Assembly (NCBI RefSeq): GCF_022376445.1
Contig: NW_025955017.1
Location: 183,475-247,474 of the forward strand
DNA length: 64,000 nt
From: Fomitopsis serialis
Lineage: Eukaryota > Basidiomycota > Agaricomycetes > Polyporales > Fomitopsidaceae
Direction: 5' to 3'
The notes below the pieces were generated by a model. The model was not told the origin of the DNA. It saw only the letters and a list, made by a program, of their open reading frames with translations, and searched no databases. Of this stretch, positions 50,242 to 61,548 are shown in pieces (position 1 is the stretch's first letter; every line of letters starts with the position of its first letter). Both the position numbers and the translations under genes were made by a program.

Positions 50242-50541
50242 ATGCCTGAAGATTCCGCGGCTTACATAGCCGTTGACTCAATTGCGCCCCTCCGCCTCTA
50301 CACGCCACACAACGCTCGACGGCGTCTCACAGTTGACGGCATGTCGAAGCCCGCCATCTCGGAAGACACGGCTAAGGTCGTGAAGGACAGCACCGGCTTT
50401 CCGCCGATAACGGAGGAACAAGTACTCCTCCTTTCCGCCTACGTACATGCAGCGATTGAGGCACCGGAGGCAGAGCGTCCGGCCGCGCAGCAAGCGTTGT
50501 GCACTCTTATGGTGAATCCCACGAGACTCATCCTCGAGTAG
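50242..50541 (+). CDS. Possible small or N-terminal ORF
   Basis: A 99-codon frame with helical character in the second half (ITEEQVLLLSAYVHAAIEAP, RPAAQQALCTLMVNPTRLIL). It lies 180 bases before the open frame of the next gene in the same direction and may be its first exon, but no convincing splice pair links them. No known domain. Confidence 0.35.
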   Translation: MPEDSAAYIAVDSIAPLRLYTPHNARRRLTVDGMSKPAISEDTAKVVKDSTGFPPITEEQVLLLSAYVHAAIEAPEAERPAAQQALCTLMVNPTRLILE

Positions 50542-50723
50542 GTTACTCATTCTTCGCAGAAGAAACATTGGTATGGCATCGTGCAGGCGGCTAATGCAGG
50601 CAGTTTGAAGATGCCCCCTTTGTTGGCTTCCGCTCTGTACCTTTTACTATTGAAAACAGAATTTAATCTTGACATTAGGGCGGATTTCTGCCCCCTCCGA
50701 CGCAGATACCTGAAAAGTATATT

Positions 50724-53685
50724 GTGGCTATGGACATTGAACGCTATGCGGCGCGTGCGCACGAATGGTGGAAGCCAAGTACGCCATCCCTTAGCGTCTT
50801 GATTCACTCGCTTACAAGCGCTTCAGAGACGGCCGTCGACCCGTCTCAACCAGCGCGGAGGGAGAAAGGCCCACTGCGGGACCCTCGGATGGTAAGGATT
50901 TGGTATTCATTACTCAGTCTTGCTAGAAACTTACAAGGGGCTGACTCCGCAGAGGTCGGCACCGCCACCAGTAAGAAGCGGACTCGGCCGATGGACTCAG
51001 CGCCGGTTGGCGAGGCGGCCGAGGGCGTGCAGGAGAAGAAGCGGAAGCGCATTAATGTTGTGAAGCCACCCGATGTCGTCAAGAGGGGGCAGGGGTTGGG
51101 GAAAGGCGGCAAGGCTGGGCTCAAGTCGAGGGCCCGCGTCGGCTCGGATGAAGAAGAGCCATTGGCAATGGCCGAGGGGATTCACGGCCGCCAGACAAAT
51201 GCGGGGAAGGGGGCCGCGGATCGCAAGGAGGCCGGGCCCTCCACAGCGCTAATGGAGGTCGACCGAGAGGAAGAGGTGGCGCGCGCCGACGGCAACGGGG
51301 GTACGGCGCCTCCTGTAAAGGCGCCTGTGTCGGTGCAAGTCAACGCTTACGAACTGGCCGAATCAAAGGCGAGGGTTGGGGACTTGATTCATCCGGTGAG
51401 TTGCGCCGCTTTCGGTTCACCAGCGGACCCTGATGATTTAGCCCGTGGAATGCGACCGCTGCCTCCACTTGGGCAAAACGTGCCTCTACGTTGTTGGGGC
51501 GCACAAGAGGAAGCCGACCCACAAGGTCGTGATGGCTCGCTGCACGGGCTGTCAGACAGCTAAATCGGCCTGTTCGCTCGTCCCGCGCCACATGCACGAC
51601 GGGCGTGTCTTCAAGAACAGCATCGCAGGGACGGCCGCCGCCGAATGGCGAATGTGGGTGGCCGACCGGAAGGCCCAGCGCCTACCATACCCGGACCTGC
51701 CGGTTTGGAATGGGATACAGGGGAAACCCGGTTCTTGGGTCGTCGACCTGGATACCTGGGACAATACGGATAAACGGGTCAGCGACAAGCTGATGGACTG
51801 GGTCGCCGTGCGTCGGTCCGCCTTAGCACGGGGCCAACTTATAGAGCCTCCCAAGCTGGACAGGAAAGGCGACACGGAGAGCGAGCCAGAGAGCGACGAG
51901 GAGGGTCACAAGGCCGAGCCAACTTCGAAGAAGCGGAGTGCCCGGAAGAAGGCGAAACTAGTCGGCCGAGGGATTTCGCCCGACAAGCCAATTGATCTCG
52001 ACGAGGACGCCGATGTGATCAATTTGATCGAAACGCCCGCGGACGAAACGGGTGGCGAAGGCGTCGTGCCTGTTCCCGAGGCGGTGAGTTTGCCCCAACA
52101 TCTTTTTGAACCAGTCCTCATGCCTCTCCGTAGCCGAAGCGCCCACCATCCCACGCCGCTGGGAAGAGACCGGCGTCTTCTCCGGAAGCAGCTCAGGCGC
52201 ACCAAGAGGACGACGTCATCTCGATCTCAGATGGTGACGAGCAGACTGACGCGTTCGCCGGGCTGATTAGAATGTCGCCCGTGCCATCATCTCCAAGCGC
52301 AGCCCACGCGGGCCCTCCCTGTCTGTGCCCCAGACGTCGGCCACGCCGTCGGTTCCCTCCCTGTCTGTGCCCCAGACGTCGGCTACGCCGTCGGTTCCCT
52401 CCCTGTCTGTGCCCCAGACGTCGGCCACGCCGTCGGTTCCCTCCCTGTCTGTGCCCCAGATCGGCCACGCCGTCGGTTCCCGCACCATTGAGTTTACAGG
52501 CAAGGCAGGAGGCGGAGGGTTACATCCGGTTCCTGGCGACGCAGGGTGTAGCTACGCCGCAGGCCTCATTCAATCCTGCCGACGCGTGGGCGAGTATCAT
52601 CCTCTTCCTCAAGTATGAGAGCGAGAGGCACGCAGTGCTGCAGGCGAGGGTCGAAGAGGTGGCCAATGGCCCAGCGCCGAGCACTGGTCCCACGTGGTCT
52701 GAGGTGGACAAGATACGCGACGAGTTGGCTCTCACAACGGGGGATATGGGGCAGCAAGTCAACCAGCTTCGCGAGGAAGTCAACCAGCTTCACGCGGAGA
52801 AGGCGCAGCTGGAGGGCGTCATTGCTGACATTTCAGCCGACATTGCGACGATGAGGAGTGGAGTCGAGCAGGCGTGCACACTGCGCAGCGACATAGACCT
52901 TGTCAAGGGGGGACACTCCAGGCGATGGATTTGACTCTGGAACGCGTTCGAGAGATCGAAATCAAAATTCGCGACGACATTAATCGCGTGGTCAGAGTGC
53001 CCTCGGCTCCGCTGAGCCCTCTGACTCCAGTGCGCCTCCTAACATCACCACCGTCCCCCACCGCTTCCGAGGGCGCGGAATCCGTTATTTTCGCCCCTCT
53101 TCCAGACTCGATCCCCCGTCCAGCTGACGAGAACAAAGCCCACGACACGCTCTCCCTCCCGCACCGGGCTCGCTACTTCCGCCGTTGCCAGAAGTTGACG
53201 AGCCAGTCGAAGACGCAGCCCCCACATATAAGAGGGCGCTGCCGGCAAGCCGGATCTCAGCAGGCGCAGCGCCTGGCTGGAATAGGCCCACGGGCTGGGC
53301 CATGAGATCCCCCGCCGCCGTCGCCTATTTGTCGGGTTCGGCGTCTCTCCCAGAGAGACCGCGCACACTTTCCCCCGTATCTCTGAGTGTTGAGCAACCC
53401 GACGTTGCAAACGGCCGTACGCGCACGGCATCTACCTCCTCAGCAGCGCGGGCCACCGCTCAGGAACAAACGGAGCTCGACGCGTTGTGGAGGCGCGGAA
53501 AGCCGCGAGGTCATCCAATCGCCCCTCTACTCGGTGGTCCGACGTATAACGCTCAGGGCTCAGGAAGGAAGCGCCCCCGAACCGGCGAGATCGACGAAGA
53601 GAGCGACCAGCTGGCCTCCGAGTCCGAGAGCAAGACGGCGCCCGATAATCAGGCTGGGGAGGAATTGATGGACCAGGGGGAATAA
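50724..53685 (+). CDS. Large disordered protein with Zn2Cys6-like cysteine pair
   Basis: Exon 1 (to 51395) is Lys/Arg- and Pro-rich with nuclear-signal-like KKRKR. An intron 51396-51441 joins it to PVECDRCLHLGKTC and, 19 residues on, CTGCQTAKSAC. Each is C-x2-C-x6-C, the spacing of a Gal4-type Zn2Cys6 cluster but with a longer middle loop. Then follow ordered segments (AEWRMWVADRKAQRLPYPDL, WVVDLDTW), acidic and Lys-rich stretches, a second intron 52084-52130, a 42-bp repeat region, a coiled coil (GQQVNQLREEVNQLHAEKAQ) and a Ser/Pro-rich tail ending at 53685. Frame changes near the repeat and at about 52915 and 53190 suggest indels. It may be a transcription-factor-like protein. Because a LINE reverse-transcriptase remnant follows directly, it could instead be the ORF1 of that element. 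Function unproven. Confidence 0.55.
52313..52485 (+). repeat. 42-bp coding minisatellite, about four copies
   Basis: The unit CCCTCCCTGTCTGTGCCCCA plus GACGTCGGCCACGCCGTCGGTT is repeated four times, the last with a 2-base deletion. One frame gives the 14-residue repeat PSLSVPQTSATPSV, but the frame continuous with both flanks gives Cys/Arg-rich text instead. Confidence 0.9.
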
Positions 53686-53789
53686 TGCCCAGCCTTTTCA
53701 GCAGCATCTATATCATGTATTTTTAACTTACGCTAGCACTGAGATTGCTTATCGCACGATCTGGATGAACTCATGGTTATATATGTCAA

Positions 53790-54350
53790 GAACACGTACG
53801 CGCTGCCAAGAAGGCGCACTGGGATGCGTGGCTCGAAGAGGCCGACGCGAAGTCGATCTGGACCGTGGGGAAGTACATACGCTCAGGCTCGAACGATGGC
53901 AGCAAAAGCAGAGTGCCACCGCTGCACCGCCAGGGCAGTGCTCGACTGGAGCGCGAGAACGAGGCGAAAAGCCGCGTCCTCTACGAGACGTTCTTCCCAC
54001 AACCCCCACCAGACCTCGAGCTCCCAGACCCGGACGCTGAACACTACCCTCCCCCGGCCTTCAAATTCGCACATGTCTCGGACCATCAGATCCACGCTGC
54101 CTGCCACCGCCTCAAGGAGTTCAAGACACCCAACGAGGTTTACAAACGGTGCGCAGATCTATTAGTCCCCTTTCTCGGCTGCCTCTTTCGCGCTACGTTC
54201 GACCTGCACTACTAACCAGAGGAGTGGAAAATATCCACAACAGTCGTGCTACGCAAACCTGGGAAAAGCGACTACTCGGTTGCGAAATCCTACAGGCCTA
54301 TAGCTCTCATGAGCTGTATGGCCAAGATCCTGGCTTGAAGCGGCGCCGAG
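53790..54350 (+). pseudogene. LINE (Tad-like) reverse-transcriptase remnant
   Basis: Fragments in different frames read AKKAHWDAWLEEADAKSIWT, GKYIRSGSNDGSKSRVPPL, SRVLYETFFPQPPPDLELPD, HAACHRLKEFKTP, YKRCADLLVPFL, LFRATFDLHYY, PEEWKISTTVVLRKPGKSDY and SYRPIALMSCMAKILA. These are the linker and the first reverse-transcriptase blocks of non-LTR retrotransposons common in basidiomycetes. There is no endonuclease domain before it and the RT stops before the catalytic xxDD block. Several indels and a stop make it a dead 3'-truncated piece. Confidence 0.85.
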
Positions 54351-54915
54351 AACAGACACCACAACACTCCCATTCTCATCTCACCCCACTCGACTATACA
54401 CACCCCCGCCGGCGCCCATTGCGTAACTCGCGAATTGCCGCAAGACAGTGACGCCGGTGTCCAATATCGCCGACGCTGCCTACTGTTCCGTTTCGACCAC
54501 AGGTTCAGTGGGTGTGACATGTGACAGATGAACTAGGGGCCCGAATTCAGAACCCTCTGTGACCAGTGGCGGGTCGCCCCCACCATTTTAGGTCGGTACG
54601 TCCCGGAGTACCCATCTGTGACATGTGACAAGAGAACTAAATGTCTATTTCAGAAGGCTTGTGAGACGTGACTGAACCCTTGGTCGAAACGGGACAGTAT
54701 CCCGCGGTGGGTTCCAAGTGGGTTCGACAACCATCTAGGCATAGGCGCCGGCATGGGCCGCCCAGGCTGCCGCGCTTCGGCGCCGATCACGGGCGGAATC
54801 GTGCTGATCTGATCAGCGGCCACTACCCGGCGCTAAAGTTGGGCCGTTGGCGTTGTTCGACTTCTGTTTTCGATTCACTCCTACTTCCTCTTCCCTGACG
54901 CTGCCGCGGCCCAGA
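54351..54915. other. Upstream region of the dioxygenase-like gene
   Basis: No gene. The sequence TGTGACATGTGACA-like occurs twice (about 54517 and 54616), each followed by AACTA, a short direct repeat 100 bases apart. Confidence 0.4.
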
Positions 54916-56271
54916 ATGAAGAACCTCACAGGTAAGTCTCCGTCTCGGTGAATGTCACGGGCTAACACCGCACGCCTTCAGCGTTCGAACTTGTACAGAC
55001 AGCGTCTGGCGTTCTTCACGCACAGACGATGTTGGCTATACGGAAAATCCATAAGGCGCGCAATGGCTACGGCCTTGAGATGCCGTCCGAAATCGAGAAC
55101 AACAAGCCAGATCGCTTGTCTGCATCTTTGACGGCTGAACTTGCCTTCGCTGCGAGGTTACTGGCGCATGCTATGTGCGACGGCTGTACGCGATCAACTG
55201 AACCTAGCTGTTTTGGAGATGCTCACGCAGTAGACGCAGATGTGTGCACCGAAATAGATGCTGTCAGGTATTGCGATCGGCTCAAGGCGGTTCACGACCA
55301 CCCAGAAGGAGACGACAAGATTTTGCTTCGATATGGAGGATCGAATGGCCGCAAGAATGAGGCAGCGAGCCTTCCTTGCACGTTTTCCGACAAATTCGGG
55401 AAAATCATCCTCTGGTACCTGCCCGGCATTCTGCTGCCTTCTCGCCAGGTCTGCGAAGTGACGCCCTCCTCTTTCCCACCACTGATATTCGATGCAGAGG
55501 AAAATCGTGGACGCATTAGACGGCGTGCCTCGTCAGCTCCAGGAGAACGAACAGAAATCCAGCGAGACGCCCCGCAGTTGGCCCACACAGGAAGGACTCT
55601 TCCGCCAGTCGCCCGAGGGATCCCGGGAACGCCCACTTTCGCGCCCGCCTGGTATTACTCGCCGAACCCGGTGCGCGTGTGCGCCGCCTCTCAGCGCTGG
55701 CTTGGCTACTGACTTTGGCGCAGATCGGTGACGTGCCCCCGAGACCATCGACCACTCTCACGGGAAGGAACTGGAACTCTGGCCAGCGATTTCTTGACAA
55801 CATGGCAGAGACTAATGCGCTCATCGCGGCGATCATCTCTGTCATTCACCCGGAACAGTACCAGCTCGGGATGGCCTGTCGTTCTCGCGCTGGGGAGGAG
55901 GAGGGCCTTCAAGAGGTCATCTCCCACTGGGCGTCGTGCTTCACCGGGTTGGCGGTTGTCCGCAATCGGGTATGTCCAGAGCACTTTGACAACGGCAGCC
56001 CTTACGGCTCTTACGACGTCGTGGCGACATTGGGCCGGTACAGTGGCGGCCGCTTCAACCTTCCGAATGGCCCTATTGACCTCGCACAGACCCCGGGACT
56101 ATCACCGCCTGTTCCACGCGCATGGTTCGGCGTGAGGTTGATGACGCCAAGGGCCGTCACCTCTATTGCTCATGGTTCGTGGAGGAAGATGTATTTTCGT
56201 GGGCTGAGATACCGCAGATCGATTGGTCCACCATAAGGGATGTTTTACACGGACTTCATATCGTCGACTAG
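54916..56271 (+). CDS. TET/JBP-like 2-oxoglutarate dioxygenase, mobile-type
   Basis: Exon 1 is 54916-54931 (MKNLT). An intron leads to 54982, which continues AFELVQTASGVLHAQTMLAI, KARNGYGLEMPSEIE, CTRSTEPSCFGDAHAVDADV, AVHDHPEGDDKILLRYGG and LPCTFSDKFGKIILWYLPGI. Next come a short intron near 55450 and a variable middle. The C-terminal part contains RNRVCPEHFDNGSPYGSYDV, ATLGRYSGGRFNLPN, then after a frame change near 56097 TITACSTRMVRREVDDAKGR and HLYCSWFVEEDVFSWAEIP, stop at 56269-56271. The H-x-D (HFD) followed by SYDV.ATLG..SGGRF.LPN fits the fungal TET/JBP-like double-stranded beta-helix (from memory of the family). The second metal His seems to be replaced (VRREV). At least two frame changes are needed. 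Members of this family spread with DNA transposons in basidiomycetes. DNA-base oxidation is possible but unproven here. Confidence 0.6.
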
Positions 56272-56760
56272 CTGGCAACAGTCTCGTTTGTTTGTTTGAT
56301 TTGTTTCTTCCCTTCATTGTCGCTGAGGACGAAGCCCCATGTAACCATCCTTATCTTAAGAGAGGACGCGGTGTCTCCACTGCGTCGACATCTCGGCTTC
56401 GTGATTGCATGCATGGCCCCGAACTCCGCATCCACAGCAGCCCCACTGTGTACCGTCCGTACACGTGACTTCGCCACTTTGTCTAATATCCTACTCATTC
56501 TCCTCTTCCCTATGGTTCGTCACCTTGCTGTCCATATGCCCGCCTCTCCGCCCTTACCTATATGCCTCTTCGCCTTACATTTGACCTATAAGTATGCTCG
56601 CCCTTGTCTTGTACTTAACGGTAGACGAGGTCACACGTGACCTGAGCTGTAATAGCGTAGTCTGCTGATATTTCTCGTTTCTCGTTTCCGCGGCTACGAC
56701 CCCAAGCAGCAGTCTTTCAACCAGAAGCTCGGTTGGGACGCCGGACCGGTATACAAGCGC
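56272..56760. other. No gene recognised
   Basis: Convergent 3' flanks of the dioxygenase-like gene (+) and the MYND gene (-). T/C-rich short frames only. Confidence 0.45.
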
Positions 56761-57266
56761 TCAGACTGACCGCACTACTGGACTCTCGTTGCTGCTGCCG
56801 ACACCCTCAACATGTCCGGCGCCACTGACCCATACGAGCTCTATGAGCATATGCACCCGTCCGAGCTTGGCACCAGTATCGGTAGTGGCATGGGTGGCAG
56901 GGAAAGTTTGCGCAGGAGGCAGATAATGGGCGCGAACGCATTCCACGGCAGCATCGGAGATGGTGAGCTCGTGTTTGGTTAGGAAGCCGTGTAGATCTTT
57001 GTATCGTTCGTCGGAATTCGAGATCGTCTTGAAAAGAGCACGCGACTCTTGGTTCAGCTTGCAGATCATCTTGTGCAGTGGCCAGGCAGCCTTTTGGCAC
57101 TGCTTGTCCTGCAGAGTCCACGGGCAACGTATCAGCTATAAGCACGACAAGCACCACTAGAGGCATGTAGACATGAGACGAAACGCACACAATACTTCTC
57201 CATCTTACACGCAGCACATCTTCTCAACACCACACCCTCTCCGCGGGTTTCGAGCAATACATGCAT
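56761..57266 (-). CDS. MYND-type zinc finger protein (small)
   Basis: Two exons joined in frame: 57189-57266 and 56761-57108, intron 80 bases. The protein starts MHVLLETRGEGVVL and then has the finger RCAACKMEKYCDKQCQKAAW, PLHKMICK, matching the MYND pattern CxxC...YCxxxCQ...W..H...C (the outer CxxC pair is only partly present). After it come LNQESRALFKTISNSDERYK, LHGFLTKHELTISDAAVECV, ending at 56761 with about 141 residues. MYND fingers bind proline-rich partners. Basidiomycetes carry many such single-finger genes of unknown role, and the protein is shorter than most, so it may be truncated. Confidence 0.65.
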
Positions 57267-58415
57267 CGCCGACTAAGAGGCGGGCTAGGGCATCGGATCC
57301 GCGGTTTGAATATGGATGGTTCTGCGCGTGATGAGGTGCAGTTTGCTCAGCAGTCGTTCTGGACAGGATATCCATCGAAGTACACGCTCGGTCAATGCAA
57401 GTGTTGGATGTGCGTTACTTTGCGAGAGAGGTAGCGACGGATGAGTAGTAGGATGGTCTACCGTCAGATCTCAGATCTCAGATCTCATCCGTCCTCCTCG
57501 GGCGCTAACGATATGCACAGGCCTCGGTACTTACGCGATAGTACAACTTAGCAGTCGAAACCTCACGATGGCGCACAACAACCTCTCTAGCTGTTTGTTG
57601 CGCGTTCTTTCTCACATCTGCTGGCCCTTCTACGGTTTCTACGTATAACGCACTGGCACAACGTTTGCCGTTCAAGTTCAGCGTTCACTGAACCACGGCA
57701 CTGGCAGTACAGCGTCGAGTCTCCTACTGTCCCAGATCAAGGTGATTGTTGCGTCTGCCAGTGATTTTTTGAGAGTACCGACGTGCTCATGCAACTAGCA
57801 TGGCATTCAATAGAGCATATAGGAGGTAGCATCAAATGACCCGCAACTTGGTTAGATCATGAGTGACTGCCTCGGCCACGCCTCACCCTCGTTCCAGACT
57901 GACACTGTCCTGTATCGACTTGATGGGAGTGAGACGGCGGTTCTTCGATCCAAACAGGTGTCTACCGGCCGCGAGATGTGCGGTAAGTGCAGTGTTTGTT
58001 CAGCGGTAGTTGTACTCGACTTGACAAAATGTGGATCACTGCACATCGGCAGGTGCTGCGGAAAGGGCATCTGGCATTGATCTAAATCACATCAAGTCAT
58101 TTGGTAATGACCATCGTGCCTCAACGTGCCTTCCACCCTCAGATGCAGCCATATACGTCGTCTTCTTTGGGGCCTCAGGATTACATGGCACCAGAGTTCA
58201 GTCGCGTCTGACCCAGACGACTCGGTAGGACAATCCTCTCGCGAGACGCTGATTCTGAACGACACAGTATTACAACCGCCACATCGATCAAACATGTACT
58301 TTGATGACTACAACCGCAGTTAGCGTAGGATGCCGCATCTCAAGTTCCCATCAGGGCGGTGCATGATATCAGAATTCAGCCGCGCCCCCGAGCAGCCCCG
58401 AGCGTGTCCCCGCAG
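57267..58415. other. Flank of the TIR element; no gene recognised
   Basis: Short frames only. Three tandem copies of AGATCTC occur at about 57466-57486. Confidence 0.5.
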
Positions 58416-58424
58416 GATGGATCC
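58416..58424. repeat. Target-site duplication, left copy
   Basis: GATGGATCC, identical to 63955-63963 and directly abutting the inverted repeat. Confidence 0.8.
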
Positions 58425-58558
58425 TAGTCTCGAACCCGCCTCTCACGGACACCCTAAAAGGGAACCCGTCCGTGAGAGTCTGGACGAGAACGAGCGCCCT
58501 AGGGGACCTTTGCGTCTCGCGACTCGCGGGGGCGCTTCACTCACTCGCGCGTCGCGTC
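58425..58558. repeat. Left terminal inverted repeat (134 bp)
   Basis: Pairs with 63819-63954. The two differ by a one-base run-length change (GGGG versus GGGGG) and a small change near position 103. It contains an 11-bp hairpin, CTCTCACGGAC (58440-58450) with GTCCGTGAGAG (58468-58478). Confidence 0.93.
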
Positions 58559-58633
58559 TCTCGCCTTTGAGGCTCGCGCGAGCGTACAATCTCGACCTTG
58601 GCTACATATCTTCCACTAGACTGCAATAAATCA

Positions 58634-61471
58634 TGCCGTTATCCTATCTTACTCGATCTGTGCGAAATACCGGCTATCTGACACTCGTTGACGACTCGGA
58701 TGAGCCCGAAGCATTGAGCTCTATTGCCGAGTTCGTCACCACCAGTGGAGGCGATTGAGGTCGATGACCTGCCGCCGGAGCCTTTCGGTACACTGCCGGA
58801 CTTCCCAGAGGATGACGAAGGAGACCTGAGCTATGTACCAAGCCATGGTCTTCCTGCGCGGCGCCGCAGTGACGAGGAGAAGGCGTTCGCAGTACTGAAA
58901 TTCATGCGGGAGAACCTCCCGCTTTTCACTTCGTACATTCCTCATGACGCTGTTCTCCTCGAACTCCGGAGGTATCAAGAACTATGTGAATACATGGAAG
59001 GGCAATGGTGGAATCCCGGAGCTGCTGGAAGTGCTCTGGTCGATGTCTGGACTGCGGGACGAGGACGTATGCAGCTGGGTCGCAGAGAGAGCAGCGAAGA
59101 TATGTGCACGGGAGGCAGGCTGGCTCACAGACAGAGCTGCGGAAGGACCGCATACTGTGTATGCTGAACGACTTCGCTCGCCAGCGACAACCGTGTCTGT
59201 CGCACAGCTGAAGTCCTTCCGAATCGAGGACCTCACGGCAGCGTATTCCAAGACTATGCCTCGGACTCGGATGATCATGAAGGCAATCATCAACAAGGAG
59301 AACACAGCGAGGGATAGCGAAAGCCGGAATCCAGACGATGTGCGTGTGTTTCGGGCCTAGCTGTTTAGACCTGTGCTTACAGAGTATTGCATATAGGGGT
59401 GCACATTGGCGACATCGATACTGTTGAATCTGCGTAGCCAGAAGTCCAACGTACATCAGGTCATCAATAGCATGATCCTATGGATAACCGTGCACCGAAG
59501 CGCCTCGTCCAGATGCTGAATCGCTTCGGTGTCTCTGTGTCTTATGATCACCTATGTACCTCTATCCTGGTGCTCTCGGCGAACGCACTTCGCATCGCAC
59601 GCAAGATCGCCAACGACCCCCGAAATATGATCATGCTGCCATACGACAATTTCAACTGGGTCTCCGGTGTGTGGGAGACATCAGTTCTCCACGGTGCTGT
59701 ACAGCATGACCAGGTATCCGCGATGGTCATCAGCCTCACCCTTCCTGAAAGTGGGACCGCACATCGCCTCGCAAGTGTTGAGCGTTTCGAAGCATGCCGT
59801 GGGACTCGTCACCGGCTGCCTGCACAGACAGCCTTGCAGGACATTGTGCCGAGTGAAGCAGACCATACTGCCTTCCGTGACGCAGCTATCAGCCATGTCA
59901 TGATGATTCTGGTGGACGAGGTTGCGGGATTTGCGGGTTTCCGTGCAAGTGTTCCAGGGCTTGTTGACCCCGATGCGATTCCCGTACGCAAGACCGATCG
60001 CCATTACCTACCGACGTTCGACCAAGAGCAAGGGTCGACACGCGGCAACATGGCCGTGTTGAAACACTATTTCATCGATGTACTGCAGATCCCTAAAGCA
60101 GTCTTCGAAGATACAATGTTCTTCGTTCTTGGGACCGGCTCACAACTGCACGCGATCGGGCAGCGCAGGACCAAAGAGGAGTCGATCGCTCCGATTTCAG
60201 GGCGGACCACCTCTCAAGCCTCGCTATGACGAGTGGGCTTATGCATGTATGCTTCAACTTCATCCAGGCATGTGCCAAAAACCTTTGGGGCGGAGCAAAC
60301 AGGGACACAACGAGCCTTCAGACACTCCGTGATTTGCTCCGAAACCGGAGCGAGATCAATATCCAGAAATTCGACTTCTATGCATGGCTGCGTTTCTTGG
60401 ATTGTGTCCTACGAGCACTCGTGATTTCCGCTGCAGTCTCAACCCTCGCTCAAGGACACGACAGAGCTCTCCTCGCAGAGACCAACAGCAGCCGAATTCC
60501 GGACCATGTGCGAGACGATCGTCGATACATATGTCATGTCTTCACCAGATCGTCTTGAGGCCGACGGAATCAAGTCGGTCAAGGGAAACACGACCTCGGG
60601 CCATGCTGCACTCACAATGTTTGATCTCATGACACTACGAGAGATGCGTCATGCTATCAAGCACGGACATCCGACTCGGATCCTACGGATCCTCAAATTC
60701 TGGACACCCATGTTCTATGCAGGGCGAAGCTACAATTATGCCCACGAATGCATGGAATTACTGCACAACCTGATACATGACTGGCCAGAGGATACCGCCA
60801 AAGTCCTCTTAGCCAGCATGCTCGTCAATACAACTGGTGAGCCTGATGGCTTTCTCGAGGCAGATCTGGACGTCGAACACCTCAATTTACGCATCAAGAA
60901 CCGCGCGCATGGCACGAATGCCACACCCGAGATGCTCTGCAAAGTCACACCATCACTTGGTCACGTAAGGGACTTGACAGATCGTGTGTACAAGGAGACA
61001 GGTGTGCGCGACGTGAATGAACACCATGCCAAGGTGCAGCAACATACCGACATCCGGCTCCTTGCGAATCACCTTGTCACGTCGCACGCACTGTCATTCG
61101 CTCTCGACCAGGTGTCTGAGCATGCCATCACCGATCTCTTTCGAACTGGCCTTCATCAACTGGCCGGCCCACATGGCGGCCATGCGAAGCACCTTCTCCG
61201 ACACCGTCTTCGACTCCGTTCTCGTCATGCAGATGAATCACATGGGGACACGCACCCGGAGAACTCTGTCGAAGACATCACAGAGGCGGAAAATGAACTG
61301 GCAAATGCCGAAGATACATTGGACGGAGCCGAAGTCATGTTGCACACTCACAGCGACAATGGTCCGATTAACGGCTTCGAACACGCGCAGGAGAACGAAC
61401 TCGTGGATCTGATAAGAGCAGGAGAGAATGGATTGAGGTCAGGTAGTCCATACAATGATTATGAAGCGTAG
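58634..61471 (+). CDS. DUF6589-type protein of a mobile element
   Basis: A long basidiomycete protein read in pieces across one clear intron (59342-59399) and several one-base frame changes. The N-terminus is acidic (EAIEVDDLPPEPFGTLPDFP). Then come TFLMTLFSSNSGGIKNYVNT, RTRMIMKAIINKENTARDSE, APKRLVQMLNRFGVSVSYDH, LPYDNFNWVSGVWETSVLHG, QHDQVSAMVISLTLPE, YLPTFDQEQGSTRGNMAVLK, DTMFFVLG, LSSLAMTSGLMHVCFNFI, RNRSEINIQKFDFYAWLRFL, CETIVDTYVMSSPDRLEADG, MREMRHAIKHGHP-like text, MFYAGRSYNYAHECMELLHN, DLDVEHLNLRIKNRAHGTNA and LAGPHGGHAKHLLRHRLRLR, and an acidic tail to 61471. This order matches the DUF6589 family as I recall it. Repeated Asp/Glu-bearing motifs (YDNFNW, VLGD-like, DLDVEHL) could form a nuclease centre; this is only a suggestion. 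Frame breaks at about 58919, 59482, 60129 and 60450 lie mostly in base runs. Confidence 0.75.
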
Positions 61472-61548
61472 GGAACGGCAGACCGTCACGGTCTGCGGGT
61501 GACTACACTAGCTCGAGCTTTCGTAGCACCGGCTGATTGTCCGTCACT

